From CAYGLF01 sp964350945 (GTDB lineage Bacteria > Chlamydiota > Chlamydiia > Chlamydiales > JAAZZY01), in contig CAYGLF010000008.1 of assembly GCA_964350945.1 (NCBI GenBank), positions 1 through 64,000 on the forward strand: DNA of 64,000 nt, read 5' to 3'. A model generated the notes under the pieces. That model did not search any database and had not been told where the DNA came from. It was given only the letters and a program-made list of their open reading frames with translations. Made by a program: the position numbers and the translations under genes. Below, piece after piece: positions 44,679 through 53,920 of the stretch (the stretch's first letter is position 1; the number at the start of each line of letters is the position of its first letter).

Positions 44679-47072
44679 ATGCGCTTTAGCTTAAACTGGC
44701 TTCAAGATTTTTTTAAAACAGACCTTTTGCAACTCGAACTTGCTGAAGCTTTGACTTGTTCGGGTCTCGAAGTAGATGCTGTCGAAACTGTCAACCCTCA
44801 ATTTGAAGGAGTGATTGTTGCTCAAGTCACCGCCATCACTGCTCACCCCAATGCTGACAAACTATGCATTGCAACCGTATTTGACGGCAAAGAACACTTA
44901 CAAGTAGTCTGTGGCGCCTCAAACTGTAGAGCAGACCTCATCACCGCTTTTGCTCCTATTGGTTCCCATTTAATTGACAAACAAGGAAAAAAGCACCTTT
45001 TAAAGAAAGGAGTTTTGCGCTCTATTGAATCTTTCGGAATGCTTTTATCAGCTGAAGAGCTTGGCCTAGATGAAAAAAGTGAAGGTATTATTGAACTTAA
45101 TGAATCCTTCAAAATAGGACAACCACTAGCACCCCTTTTTCAGGACACTGTTTTAGACATCTCTTTCACTCCTAATTTGGGGCATGCCATGAGTCACCTT
45201 GGGATTGCAAGAGAGGTTTCATGTCTGTTTGAGAAGCCATATAAGATTCCGCCTGTAAAGGAGGCTGCCTTAGGAAAGTTCAAAACTGAAGATTATGTCT
45301 CTTTAGATGTTCAAAGCTCTAAAGACTGTTTAAGCTACTCCTGTATTCTCATTAAAAATGTGCAGGTAGGCCCCTCCCCCCTGTGGCTTCAACAACGACT
45401 CAAAATGTGCGGTGTTAAAAGTATCAACAATGTCGTTGATGTCACCAATTACCTCTTACATGAATTGGGGCACCCCCTTCATGCCTATGACTTCGATCTC
45501 ATAGAAGGGGGCGAAATTCAAGTGGGCACATCCAGAAGCTCTTCTTTAAAAACCCTCGACCAGGTGGAGCGTGAACTTTATGAAGGATGTTTACTGATCG
45601 AAGATCAATCAGGACCTATAGCCATTGCTGGAGTTATGGGAGGCGCTAGAACTCAAGTCACCAATGAAACGGTGCATGTTCTTTTAGAAGCGGCTCACTT
45701 CAGCCCACAAATCACTCGAAAAATGAGTCGTACCTTAGGGCTATATACTGAAGCCTCTAAACACTTTGAACGTGGTGTCGACAACTCAATGATTCTAAAA
45801 GCTCTTCAAAGAGCAGCAGACCTGATTCAAAACATTGCCGGAGGCCTCGTCGCAAAAGAGCCTTTGTCCTATGCTCTAAAAGCATTCAAACCAAAAATTA
45901 TTACGTGCAGACCTTCTTTTGTATCTCGCATTTTAGGGGTTTCTATCCCCGAAAAAGAGATGGAAGCCATTTTAAAACGCCTTGAGTTTGGAGTTGAAAA
46001 GAAAGAGGATCTTTTAGAAATTGCAGTTCCTTCATACCGCAATGACATCAACCACGAAATAGATTTTGTCGAAGAAATAGCCCGCATTTATGGGCTAAAC
46101 CATTTGAACCAACAAAAGCTGACTCTCACCCCCTCTGTGACAGAAGACTGCTTTGACTATCAAATTGAAAAAAAATTACACCAATGTTTTTTGCAAGAAG
46201 GTCTTCAAGAAGTTATTTCATGTGACCTGGTAAGCCCTGAGATGAATGCCCTGCACACCGGCCAAGGATTGGCGATCAACACTCTCAACTACATGTCGCA
46301 AGAGCAGTCCAGCTTAAGGACCTCTCTACTTGCAAGTCACTTGCAAGTTATGAAGAAAAACCAAGATCACCAGATGCCCAATATACAAATTTATGAAATT
46401 GGGCAAATCTATAGTATGCAAGGAGACTGCTTTTCTGAAGTTAGCCAAGCAGCCGTGTCGCTCATGGGCTCTCCCACACCTGCGCACTATCTCCAGTCCG
46501 AAAAAGAACTCAATTTTTTTCATCTCAAAGGCATTTTAGAAAACGTCTTCGAAGAACTTACTCCAGAAAAATTAACATTTGAGAAATCATCTCATGCTTT
46601 TTTTCATCCAGGAATTCAAGCTGATATTTTACACGAAGAGGTCAAACTCGGATTTTTAGGGCAAATTCATCCCAAAATTTTACGCAAATCAGGACTTAAA
46701 AAACCTGTGTTTTTTGCTTCTTTTGCAACCACTCCATTCATCGCTTTAAATGCCCGCCCTAAAGAAATCAATCCCCTAGCCCTTTATCCTAGCTCGGAAC
46801 GTGACTGGACTTTCACCTGCCTTGATGACTTACAAATAGGTCACCTACTGCAGCTGTTATTAAAAATTCCTTCTCGTATTTTAAAAGACGTTTACCTCCT
46901 TGATTTATACCGCAGTGAAAAAATTGGCCTGGATCGAAAAAATGTAACCTTGCGATTTGTTTACAGAAATGATAAAAAGACCCTCTCTTTTGAGGCTATT
47001 GAAGTTGAGCACGCTAAAATGATCTGCGAGGCTCAAACAAAAATGAAAAGTTTAATTATTCAACCTACTTAA
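44679..47072 (+). CDS. pheT: Phenylalanyl-tRNA synthetase beta subunit
   Basis: The 797-residue subunit pairs with PheS (not in this window) to charge tRNA-Phe. Domains run in the usual order: EMAP-like tRNA-binding domain (about 40-150), B3/B4 editing part (GVKSINNVVDVTNYLLHELGH, split: NNVVDVTNYLLHELG), B5 domain (about 400-470), catalytic-like domain, and the C-terminal FDX-ACB anticodon-binding domain. Length is typical. It heads a run with the MORN lipoprotein (14 bases) and the methyltransferase. Confidence 0.97.
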   Translation: MRFSLNWLQDFFKTDLLQLELAEALTCSGLEVDAVETVNPQFEGVIVAQVTAITAHPNADKLCIATVFDGKEHLQVVCGASNCRADLITAFAPIGSHLIDKQGKKHLLKKGVLRSIESFGMLLSAEELGLDEKSEGIIELNESFKIGQPLAPLFQDTVLDISFTPNLGHAMSHLGIAREVSCLFEKPYKIPPVKEAALGKFKTEDYVSLDVQSSKDCLSYSCILIKNVQVGPSPLWLQQRLKMCGVKSINNVVDVTNYLLHELGHPLHAYDFDLIEGGEIQVGTSRSSSLKTLDQVERELYEGCLLIEDQSGPIAIAGVMGGARTQVTNETVHVLLEAAHFSPQITRKMSRTLGLYTEASKHFERGVDNSMILKALQRAADLIQNIAGGLVAKEPLSYALKAFKPKIITCRPSFVSRILGVSIPEKEMEAILKRLEFGVEKKEDLLEIAVPSYRNDINHEIDFVEEIARIYGLNHLNQQKLTLTPSVTEDCFDYQIEKKLHQCFLQEGLQEVISCDLVSPEMNALHTGQGLAINTLNYMSQEQSSLRTSLLASHLQVMKKNQDHQMPNIQIYEIGQIYSMQGDCFSEVSQAAVSLMGSPTPAHYLQSEKELNFFHLKGILENVFEELTPEKLTFEKSSHAFFHPGIQADILHEEVKLGFLGQIHPKILRKSGLKKPVFFASFATTPFIALNARPKEINPLALYPSSERDWTFTCLDDLQIGHLLQLLLKIPSRILKDVYLLDLYRSEKIGLDRKNVTLRFVYRNDKKTLSFEAIEVEHAKMICEAQTKMKSLIIQPT

Positions 47073-47086
47073 ATGGAGCTACTCTT

Positions 47087-48043
47087 ATGCTAAAGGTTCA
47101 AGTGCGAATTTTCTTCGCTGCCCTCTTTGCTCTTTGCACACTCACTGCTTGCAGCAACCCTAGAAAAAATGTAATGAGCACCTTATTCATCCATAAATAT
47201 GGGGCTGCTATTGAGGAAAATGATTGGTATAACCGCGGTGGAAATGGACAAATCGTGACCGATTATAAAAATGGGGTGACCATCACTCAAAATTTTGTTA
47301 ATGGTGACCTAGAAGGAAAAACAACCTATTCTTTTCCCTTCAGTAGCTTGATAGAAAAAGAAGAGCTATATCGCCAGGGCCATCGGATATCAACGACCAC
47401 CCATTTTACATCAGGTGTCCCTAAAGAAAAGATAGAGAACCCATCTCAATCTAAAACAATTATTACTCAGTGGTTTGAAAGTGGCCAACCTAAAAGCATT
47501 GAAAACTTTATCGACGGAAGACTTGATGAAGGAGAATACTACTCCAACTCTAATGAGATTGAATCACGGGTAAAAGCTGGAGAAGGATTAAAAATAGAGC
47601 GTAATGCATATGGGGAATTTGTCTCAAAAACTGAATTTAAGAATGGAGAAAAAAGGCTTACAACCACTTTCCATTCGAATGGAGACCCTAAAACAATTAC
47701 TCCTTACCTGCACGGACAAATACACGGGACCAAAAAAATCTTTTTGATCAATGGAGTCCCCGATCGTTTTGAAACGTGGAAAGAGGGGCAACAACAAGGT
47801 GAGACCCAAATTTTTAGAGATGGCCAGTGCTACTCGAAGCAAAGCTATGTTGCAGGAACTAAAAATGGCCTTGAGAAAATTTTCAATGAAGCAGGCGACT
47901 TAGCTTGTGAGATTACCTGGAAAAATGACTTAAAACACGGCGTTTTAAAAAACTACTATCATGATACTATTCGAATGGAATGGTACTATTATGGTAGAAA
48001 AGTATCTCACGCAGATTTCGAAAACTTAATCTTTGAGAGATAA
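47087..48043 (+). CDS. MORN-type repeat lipoprotein
   Basis: The 318-residue protein has a lipoprotein signal ending LTAC (Cys22). The rest is a run of MORN_2-like repeats, short hairpins of the type NGxxxGxxxxY, for example VNGDLEGKTTY, YLHGQIHGTKKIF, WKEGQQQGETQIF and WKNDLKHGVLKNYY. Such repeats mediate protein or lipid contacts; the function is unknown. A homologue follows pheT in Chlamydia (from memory), so it belongs to a conserved block. It overlaps the methyltransferase gene by about 11 bases if that gene starts at TTG. Confidence 0.8.
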   Translation: MLKVQVRIFFAALFALCTLTACSNPRKNVMSTLFIHKYGAAIEENDWYNRGGNGQIVTDYKNGVTITQNFVNGDLEGKTTYSFPFSSLIEKEELYRQGHRISTTTHFTSGVPKEKIENPSQSKTIITQWFESGQPKSIENFIDGRLDEGEYYSNSNEIESRVKAGEGLKIERNAYGEFVSKTEFKNGEKRLTTTFHSNGDPKTITPYLHGQIHGTKKIFLINGVPDRFETWKEGQQQGETQIFRDGQCYSKQSYVAGTKNGLEKIFNEAGDLACEITWKNDLKHGVLKNYYHDTIRMEWYYYGRKVSHADFENLIFER

Positions 48044-48527
48044 ATTCGTGGAGGGGGCCTTTACAAAAGAGTTTGTAAATGGCCCCCCTATTTGTGTCTC
48101 CATTTGGGTCTCTAGGGACCAGGTGGAGCGCATCACCCTAGCATTTGCAGAAAACTTCTCAATGTTTATTCGCGGAAATGGATCCCAAAAATTGATGGAT
48201 CAGATAGCTGATTGGATATCATCTTACAGCAAAAAAAAGAAAGCTCCCCTTCCCCCTTTAAACCTCTCAAAAATCTCGCCCTTCTATCAAACCACTTTAA
48301 AAAATTTAGCCGCTGTCCCCTTAGGGAAAAAGCTAAGCTACCAACGCCTTGCTCAAACTTCAGGATCTCCTAAAGCTTCAAGAGCTGTAGGAAGTGCTTG
48401 TAAGAAGAACCCCTTTCCTTTAATGATTCCCTGTCACCGGGTCGTTCGATCAGACAACTCCTTAGGAAATTTTTTATACGGTCAGTCAATGAAAAAAGAA
48501 CTTCTTGTGTTTGAAAATGCCCTCTGA
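48033..48527 (+). CDS. ogt: Methylated-DNA--protein-cysteine methyltransferase
   Basis: The 164-residue protein repairs O6-alkylguanine by moving the alkyl group to its own Cys. The active site IPCHRVV has Cys134, and the recognition helix precedes it (QRLAQTSGSPKASRAVGSAC, with the Arg finger). There is no AdaA domain. The start is uncertain: TTG 48033 overlaps the lipoprotein gene, and GTG 48048 is an alternative. Confidence 0.9.
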   Translation: MRDKFVEGAFTKEFVNGPPICVSIWVSRDQVERITLAFAENFSMFIRGNGSQKLMDQIADWISSYSKKKKAPLPPLNLSKISPFYQTTLKNLAAVPLGKKLSYQRLAQTSGSPKASRAVGSACKKNPFPLMIPCHRVVRSDNSLGNFLYGQSMKKELLVFENAL

Positions 48528-48592
48528 TTCTTTTTTTTGGCGCTGAAACAAAAAACCTTTGAGCTTTCTTTTAGGAATCTCATATTAAATTT

Positions 48593-48618
48593 AGCTGCAA
48601 GAGAAATCTCCTGCAGCT
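48593..48618. terminator. Hairpin between convergent genes, possible terminator
   Basis: AGCTGCA (48593-48599) and TGCAGCT (48612-48618) with an inner GAGA/TCTC pairing form a stable stem. It lies between the ends of ogt and the Cys-rich lipoprotein gene. There is no clean T run on either strand, so termination is likely but unproven. Confidence 0.4.
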
Positions 48619-48641
48619 GAAATAATCACTGTGAGCTGTCT

Positions 48642-49109
48642 TTAGGATTTTTTAGGTGAAGTGCGATAAGAGCATCTGCTAGATCCTGTGGCTGCTGACT
48701 GACAGCTAGGGCAATTATTTGAAGGGCTAGCTCTCTCTGAAGAGCATGGGTTGCTCGAACAGTTAGAACAACAAGAGCAGTAGTAGTTCGGAGCAGGGTC
48801 TGTATTACAGCACTTTTTTGGCGATGAACTACTGGATTTGGGAGCTTTGCGACTGCGCTGTGAATTTGGTGATTTTACCCCACGTCGAGATGGAGATGCA
48901 GAGCACTTCCCTTTTTTTCCTGGGTTGCAGTAAAAACAGCAACAATACTGCTCTGATTCACTATCACAGGTTGGTGAACAACAACCACTTTTATTATGGT
49001 TGCAGGGAGTTATTTTACTATTACTAAAATAATCACATCCATTGGATAGTATAAGGACACATGCTAAAAGCAAAATTTGCGGCACTTTAGATGAAGCTTT
49101 TTTATACAT
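48642..49109 (-). CDS. Cysteine-rich lipoprotein
   Basis: The 155-residue protein has a lipoprotein signal (lipobox SNGC, Cys25). The mature 131 residues hold 20 cysteines (about 15%), in clusters such as CCSPTC, CCCFYC, CSCCSNC and CPSC, set in Ser/Lys-rich sequence (middle part RSRKAPKSSSSSPKK). There is no recognised family. Chlamydial outer membranes are cross-linked by Cys-rich proteins, among them a small lipoprotein (OmcA), so a structural role in the disulfide-linked envelope is plausible; this rests on composition alone. GGAGAG precedes the ATG at a good distance, and a hairpin lies after the stop. Confidence 0.65.
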   Translation of the reverse strand: MYKKASSKVPQILLLACVLILSNGCDYFSNSKITPCNHNKSGCCSPTCDSESEQYCCCFYCNPGKKGKCSASPSRRGVKSPNSQRSRKAPKSSSSSPKKCCNTDPAPNYYCSCCSNCSSNPCSSERASPSNNCPSCQSAATGSSRCSYRTSPKKS

Positions 49110-49212
49110 AGATTCTCTCCTAAACAGAAATCTTCATTTAAACAATAAGTAGGAAACGTAGATTAAACAAAAAATTGTGTCAACCAAGAATAAATGAAGC
49201 AAGCAAAGAGGC

Positions 49213-50163
49213 TTAGCTTGCCTGAGATTCAGGCAGATAGTAGTACCACTTTCTAAAAGGTTTATTAGAAACATGATTAAAAGGGCGTCTTCTCTTAGCT
49301 TGAGTGCAGTCATCACTACAACAGCCCAAGTGTTCTTTTAAACATGCTTGGCAACAGGTAAATAAAAAGTTACAATCCATATTAGCACAATTATAATAGG
49401 TATCTGCTTTGCAACTGCAATATTCACACTCAGCAATGGTGTGACTTTTTTCACTCAACTTAGTAACAAGCCGATCATCAAAGACAAATAGACTACCTTC
49501 AAAGTGTTGACTACCAAATTGGTGGCCGTAGTTAATAACTCCACCATCTAACTGATAGACATTTTCAAAACCTTTTTCTTTGAGGTGCGCTGAGTAATAT
49601 TCACAGCGAATTCCTCCTGTACAATACATCAAAATTGGTTTTGCTTTATCTATTTTTTTCTCTTGAATCAACTTTTGGTCTGTATAGGAAACAAACTCTC
49701 TGAAAGTTTTGCATTCAGGAAGGAGTGCTCCTTGAAAATGCCCCACTTTAGTTTCATAATCATTGCGCACATCTACAAGGGTGTAATCATCACTTTTCTC
49801 AAGGCGATCTTTCCACTCTTGAGGAGAAAGATGCTGACCACGTTTGCTTAAATCTACAGGATGATCAAAAGCAACGAGTTGCTCGCGCACTTTAACGGTC
49901 AGTTTAAAAAAAATATTTTCACAAGAAGGATCGCATTTAAAAATAACTTTTTGAAATCCAGGCTGCTGAGCTAACCAGTCCATGTAGGCCTTACTGTCCT
50001 CCTTGCTCCCACTCATTTGACCATTAATCCCTTCTTTAGAAATATAAATCCTTCCTTTAATGTCTCGGCCTTTAAAAAAAGTTTTATGATCTTTAACCAA
50101 GTTTTCTGGATTTTTTACATTACATAAGTGATAATAGGCGCAAATTAAATATTTATCTTGCAT
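49213..50163 (-). CDS. trhO: tRNA uridine(34) hydroxylase (rhodanese-type)
   Basis: The 316-residue protein (YceA/UPF0176 family) makes 5-hydroxyuridine at the wobble position of tRNAs. The N-terminal acylphosphatase-like part (GRIYISKEGINGQMSG) precedes a rhodanese domain with active-site Cys181 in YCTGGIRCEY. The C-terminal tail has many Cys residues (about 12 within 45), probably metal-binding and longer than minimal homologues. The gene lies next to rpsD as in Chlamydia (from memory), but divergent. A palindrome directly upstream of the ATG may regulate it. Confidence 0.92.
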   Translation of the reverse strand: MQDKYLICAYYHLCNVKNPENLVKDHKTFFKGRDIKGRIYISKEGINGQMSGSKEDSKAYMDWLAQQPGFQKVIFKCDPSCENIFFKLTVKVREQLVAFDHPVDLSKRGQHLSPQEWKDRLEKSDDYTLVDVRNDYETKVGHFQGALLPECKTFREFVSYTDQKLIQEKKIDKAKPILMYCTGGIRCEYYSAHLKEKGFENVYQLDGGVINYGHQFGSQHFEGSLFVFDDRLVTKLSEKSHTIAECEYCSCKADTYYNCANMDCNFLFTCCQACLKEHLGCCSDDCTQAKRRRPFNHVSNKPFRKWYYYLPESQAS

Positions 50164-50199
50164 ATATCTGCTCTCAAGCTTGTATTTTTTAGCAGATAT
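50164..50199. promoter_or_regulatory. Palindrome abutting the trhO start codon
   Basis: ATATCTGCT (50164-50172) and AGCAGATAT (50191-50199) are perfect 9-base inverted repeats with an 18-base loop. Read in the trhO mRNA, the 3' arm touches the ATG, so the hairpin would cover the initiation region; as DNA it could be an operator. Confidence 0.4.
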
Positions 50200-50240
50200 T
50201 TAAGCGAATCAAGCCTTAAAAATAAAGGGTAAAAATCTGC

Positions 50241-50269
50241 TTGTTTAAAACTGATTTATCGATTATTAT
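50241..50269 (+). promoter_or_regulatory. Candidate rpsD promoter
   Basis: TTGTTT (50241-50246) and TATTAT (50264-50269) are separated by 17 bases and lie about 43 bases before the rpsD ATG, which has GGAGA upstream. Confidence 0.45.
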
Positions 50270-50311
50270 TTTCCCTTAAAAAACTTAACTGGTAAAAATC
50301 CGGAGAACTCA

Positions 50312-50929
50312 ATGTCACGTTACAGAGGACCTAAAAATAGAATCGCTCGCCGCTTTGGCGCTAATATATTTGGCAGAATTCGCAACCCATTAATTCACAA
50401 GTCAAACCCTCCTGGTGTTCATGGAGCTCGTAGACGTAAAAAATCAGACTATGGACTTCAGCTTGATGAAAAACAAAAATTAAAAGCTGTCTACGGAATG
50501 ATCTCAGAGCGCCAACTAGTAGGTTATTACCAAAAGGCTACCCGCAAGGGTCACACAGCAGGAAATCTTATTTCCTTTTTAGAATGTAGACTTGATAACA
50601 TGGTCTATCGAATGAAATTAGCTCCAACTATTTTTGCAGCACAGCAGCTTGTCTCACACGGCCATATTTTGGTGAATGGGAAAAAAGTGGATCGTCGTTC
50701 ATTCCAGGTTGCTCCAGGTATGAAGGTTTCTATCAAAGAAAAAGCTTCTAAAATCCCAGCTGTTCAAAGCTCTTTAATAGATTCTAGCCGCACACTACCC
50801 GAATATGTTAGCTTTGATCCAAAAACACTCGAAGGTGAACTTTTAAGTAACCCTGAGATCGATCAGATTAGCTTCCCGCTAACAATTAATATTCCCGTGA
50901 TTTGTGACTTCTTAGCTCACACAACATAA
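50312..50929 (+). CDS. rpsD: 30S ribosomal protein S4
   Basis: The 205-residue primary-binding ribosomal protein is of normal length. It has the N-terminal [16 protein letters not shown], the core [17 protein letters not shown], and the S4 RNA-binding domain ([11 protein letters not shown], then [19 protein letters not shown], split: [12 protein letters not shown]). It has its own candidate promoter and terminator, unlike the alpha-operon arrangement, as in Chlamydia. Confidence 0.97.
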   Translation: MSRYRGPKNRIARRFGANIFGRIRNPLIHKSNPPGVHGARRRKKSDYGLQLDEKQKLKAVYGMISERQLVGYYQKATRKGHTAGNLISFLECRLDNMVYRMKLAPTIFAAQQLVSHGHILVNGKKVDRRSFQVAPGMKVSIKEKASKIPAVQSSLIDSSRTLPEYVSFDPKTLEGELLSNPEIDQISFPLTINIPVICDFLAHTT

Positions 50930-50937
50930 CACAATAT

Positions 50938-50974
50938 ATAGAACTCTTTTTTTTAATTAAAAAACGAGTTCTAT
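50938..50974 (+). terminator. Terminator-like hairpin after rpsD
   Basis: ATAGAACTC (50938-50946) and GAGTTCTAT (50966-50974) pair perfectly. The interior T8 and A6 runs can extend the stem to at least 15 bp. A short T run follows. It lies 9 bases after the rpsD stop. Confidence 0.65.
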
Positions 50975-51041
50975 TTAATGATTAGAGTTATTATATTCTC
51001 TCTCCATATAATCGATTTCAACTAATTTAATGGAGGTTTAC

Positions 51042-52190
51042 ATGTCATCTATTTATTCACAACTCCCGTCTTTTCCTAGCGAGCGTTTTCAACAGTTAAG
51101 CAACACTCTTTCAAACTATTCTGATCAGGCGAAGCAAAGCGCTATAGAAGCCAAAAGACAGTTAAGCAACACCCTTTCAAACTATTCTGATCAGGCGAAA
51201 CAAAGCGCTATAAAAGCTAAAAGCCTGATCTATTCAGCGAGTCAACGCCTCGAGAAAGCATCATCTACTGAATTCACAATCACCACTGTAACAGCTGCAG
51301 TGACAGCTTTTACCCTAACCACATTTTTCATGTTTCTGACATCTAGAGAAGCTCTTTCAAAACCTGCAGAGGCAGCCGCATCACCCGACTTGCAACCAAC
51401 AGCTTTTCCTTGCCCTTCACAACCTCTGTCTAATGGGACTGACTCACCATTTTTCAACACAACCTTTACTCCAATTAGGCAGCCTGTAGCTACTCCTGCA
51501 CCGGCTAAAGTAGTTCCTGCAGCACAGCCTACCACTGCCCCAACACTTTCTAGAAAAGTTCCTACAACTCCCCCAACAATAGATCAAAGAGTTCCGGCAC
51601 CACCACCTGCGATCACCCCATCCTTTTTAGGAAACTCGAGTACAACAAATCGTTCAGTAGAAACAACTACTCCTATTGAAGATCAAAAAATTGCTATTTG
51701 TCAAAACATTCCTAGCAAGCTTTTAGCATATGATGGACAGGGGGGAGAGTTTCTTCAGAAGATGGATGCTACCCATATTTTACAAAAGGTAGTTCCTATT
51801 TGTGAAGATATAATGGAAAGAACGGAACCAGTAACCATTCGAAAAGACGACCTTCAAAGAGAAAAAGGTTTTAATAATCGCGTATACCTTGCTTTACACC
51901 TGCTTACCCATGGCAGCATTGAGGTTGCCTGTCCTGCCCTTAAAAAAATCTTTGACACTCAAGTTTATGATCAAGTAGAGAAAAAAACATATTCAATGAG
52001 TCAGTTATTTAAATCTATTTCAGGAAGAACCACTCGTGGAAAGATTTCCTCTGAAAGCAAAATGAGCCAAATTATTGCAAATATTTACAACAGCGCTCTT
52101 CATCATTGCCCTGAAAAGTACCAACTAGAAGAAAAGGCTGAACCTTTTTTTAGCACAACTTTAGCGACACTTACTGCCAAATTTTTCTAA
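51042..52190 (+). CDS. Repeat-containing single-pass membrane protein, hypothetical
   Basis: The 382-residue protein has no recognised family. Residues about 18-61 are two tandem 22-residue helical repeats (QLSNTLSNYSDQAKQSAI). A hydrophobic segment follows near 80-105 (TTVTAAVTAFTLTTFFMFL), then a Pro/Thr-rich linker (about 110-210) and a C-terminal helical domain of about 160 residues. Absence of a signal peptide and this layout are compatible with a type III secreted membrane protein, but that is speculation. The ATG at 51042 is chosen because TGGAGG lies 8 bases before it; an ATG at 51030 overlaps that site. It is inserted between rpsD and murJ and converges on murJ with a 4-base overlap. 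Confidence 0.55.
   Translation: MSSIYSQLPSFPSERFQQLSNTLSNYSDQAKQSAIEAKRQLSNTLSNYSDQAKQSAIKAKSLIYSASQRLEKASSTEFTITTVTAAVTAFTLTTFFMFLTSREALSKPAEAAASPDLQPTAFPCPSQPLSNGTDSPFFNTTFTPIRQPVATPAPAKVVPAAQPTTAPTLSRKVPTTPPTIDQRVPAPPPAITPSFLGNSSTTNRSVETTTPIEDQKIAICQNIPSKLLAYDGQGGEFLQKMDATHILQKVVPICEDIMERTEPVTIRKDDLQREKGFNNRVYLALHLLTHGSIEVACPALKKIFDTQVYDQVEKKTYSMSQLFKSISGRTTRGKISSESKMSQIIANIYNSALHHCPEKYQLEEKAEPFFSTTLATLTAKFF
51093..51224 (+). repeat. Tandem repeat, two copies of 66 bp
   Basis: 51093-51158 and 51159-51224 differ at about five positions. The unit of 66 bp is 22 codons and encodes an amphipathic helix, so copy-number changes stay in frame. Confidence 0.9.
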
Positions 52191-53803
52191 ACAGAGTCTG
52201 GTTTATCTTCAATCTCGACAAATGGGATATAAGAAAATAAAGAAAGAACTTCTTTTACCTTAAAAAATTTAGCCATCATAAATAGAAAGCCTAGAAATAT
52301 TAGGCTTTCTGTGGCAAAAATACTGACTTGTTCACCCAAGCCCCGAGGAAAATAAAGTAAAAGGTTACTTGCAACCCATGGATTCATAACGACTGAGAAT
52401 AGGTAGGCTAATAATGCGCTCGCTCCAGTAATTAAAAAAATGGGGGTTATTGATTTAAAAAAAGTTCCTAGCCGGCTGAGTGGAAGGCTTTTATTAAGAT
52501 AGTAAAATAAGATGAAAAGCTGAACCCAAGCACAAAGAGCAGTTGCCAAAGCGACTGAATAACTCGGCAGCTTTAAGATAAAAGCAAAGAAGCAGTTTAG
52601 CAAAATATTAAGCATCATCGCAATAACAGAAGCTCGCGTGGGCTTTTGATATTGATTTTGCACATAAAAAGCGGGCGCTAATACTAAAATCAGTCCTTGA
52701 GGGATCAACCCTAGTGAGTAACCCCATAAAGCATAGGTCGTATGGTGGGCAGAAAACAAATCAAACATTCCCCTTCCATAAAATAAATTAACACACGTAG
52801 GCCCTATCCATATCAGAGCAATAGTACAGGGGATAAGCACCCCCATCGCCTGAGAAAATGAATAGTCTAAAAGGCTAATAAATTCCTCATTGTCTTCTCT
52901 AAAAGCTCTAAATAGCGGTGGTAAAATAGCCCCTGCCATTGCCACACCAAAAAGAGCTAAGGGGACTTGTTCAATTCGAATGGCGTACCATAAATACGCT
53001 GGCCCCTCTAAAGCAATGGAGCGCGCAAAAACACCATCTAGAGCACTGTTAATCTGTGTGGTAGAAACCCCTATAATTCCAAGGCCAAAGGGCTTGGCAA
53101 TGTTTTTAAAACTTCTATTTATGCTTTGGATGCTCCACCTTCGTGTCTTGGGTAGATTCGCTCGTAGATAAAGCAAAGCTTTAGGCAGTAAGGCAACCCA
53201 CTGGGCTAAAAGCCCTAGAGCCATCCACAAGGATAAATAGATAACGGCCTTATTCGGAGGTGTTTTGATATGTAGCAACACTCCAAAAATCCACAAACAA
53301 TTAAAAATAAAGGACGAGGCTGCTGGAACAAAATACTGTCCAAGGCACTGCATTAGCGAGCTTGCAAAGGCAGTATTACAAACAAAAAATAGAGTAGGGA
53401 ATAAGATCATACTCAGTACCAGAATCTGAGTGTTATTCTCATCTAGATTTAGAATGGAAAGACACCCACCGAGAGTAAATTCGGCGACCCCAATAATAAA
53501 CAGCAGACTAATTCCGATTAAAAGAGAGAGATCTTTAAAAAATAGAGCTGCCTTTTCCTCTGACTCCTCTCTGATTTTTTCAAAAGAGGGTACAAAAGCT
53601 GCATGCAAAGCCCCCTCCCCAAAGAGGCGACGAAGCAGGCTGGAGAATCTAAATGCCAGCATAAGAGCTGCGATTTGAGGGCTCGACCCAAAGGTATAAG
53701 CCATGACAATATCTCGAACAAACCCAGATGCACGACTCAAAAGGGTTCCTGAAAATGAACTCCTTGCTGATTCATTAATAATTTTTTCTTTGGCAAAGTT
53801 CAT
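52187..53803 (-). CDS. murJ: Lipid II flippase MurJ
   Basis: The 538-residue membrane protein of the MVF family has about 14 helices. The N-terminal SARSSFSGTLLSRASGFVRDI and FRFSSLLRRLFGEGALHAAF segments are typical. MurJ carries lipid II across the inner membrane for peptidoglycan synthesis. Its neighbour on the other side of a 117-base gap is nfo (divergent); the rpsD-nfo-murJ neighbourhood is conserved in Chlamydia (from memory). Confidence 0.95.
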   Translation of the reverse strand: MNFAKEKIINESARSSFSGTLLSRASGFVRDIVMAYTFGSSPQIAALMLAFRFSSLLRRLFGEGALHAAFVPSFEKIREESEEKAALFFKDLSLLIGISLLFIIGVAEFTLGGCLSILNLDENNTQILVLSMILFPTLFFVCNTAFASSLMQCLGQYFVPAASSFIFNCLWIFGVLLHIKTPPNKAVIYLSLWMALGLLAQWVALLPKALLYLRANLPKTRRWSIQSINRSFKNIAKPFGLGIIGVSTTQINSALDGVFARSIALEGPAYLWYAIRIEQVPLALFGVAMAGAILPPLFRAFREDNEEFISLLDYSFSQAMGVLIPCTIALIWIGPTCVNLFYGRGMFDLFSAHHTTYALWGYSLGLIPQGLILVLAPAFYVQNQYQKPTRASVIAMMLNILLNCFFAFILKLPSYSVALATALCAWVQLFILFYYLNKSLPLSRLGTFFKSITPIFLITGASALLAYLFSVVMNPWVASNLLLYFPRGLGEQVSIFATESLIFLGFLFMMAKFFKVKEVLSLFSYIPFVEIEDKPDSV

Positions 53804-53920
53804 TTAACGTTAATATGATAAGAGTGAGTACTGGAACAATAAACGATAAATTTAAATTATTGTCAACATTTCAAATGATTGGTAACCTATATATTTTCTT
53901 TTTCTAATAAAGATTTTAAT

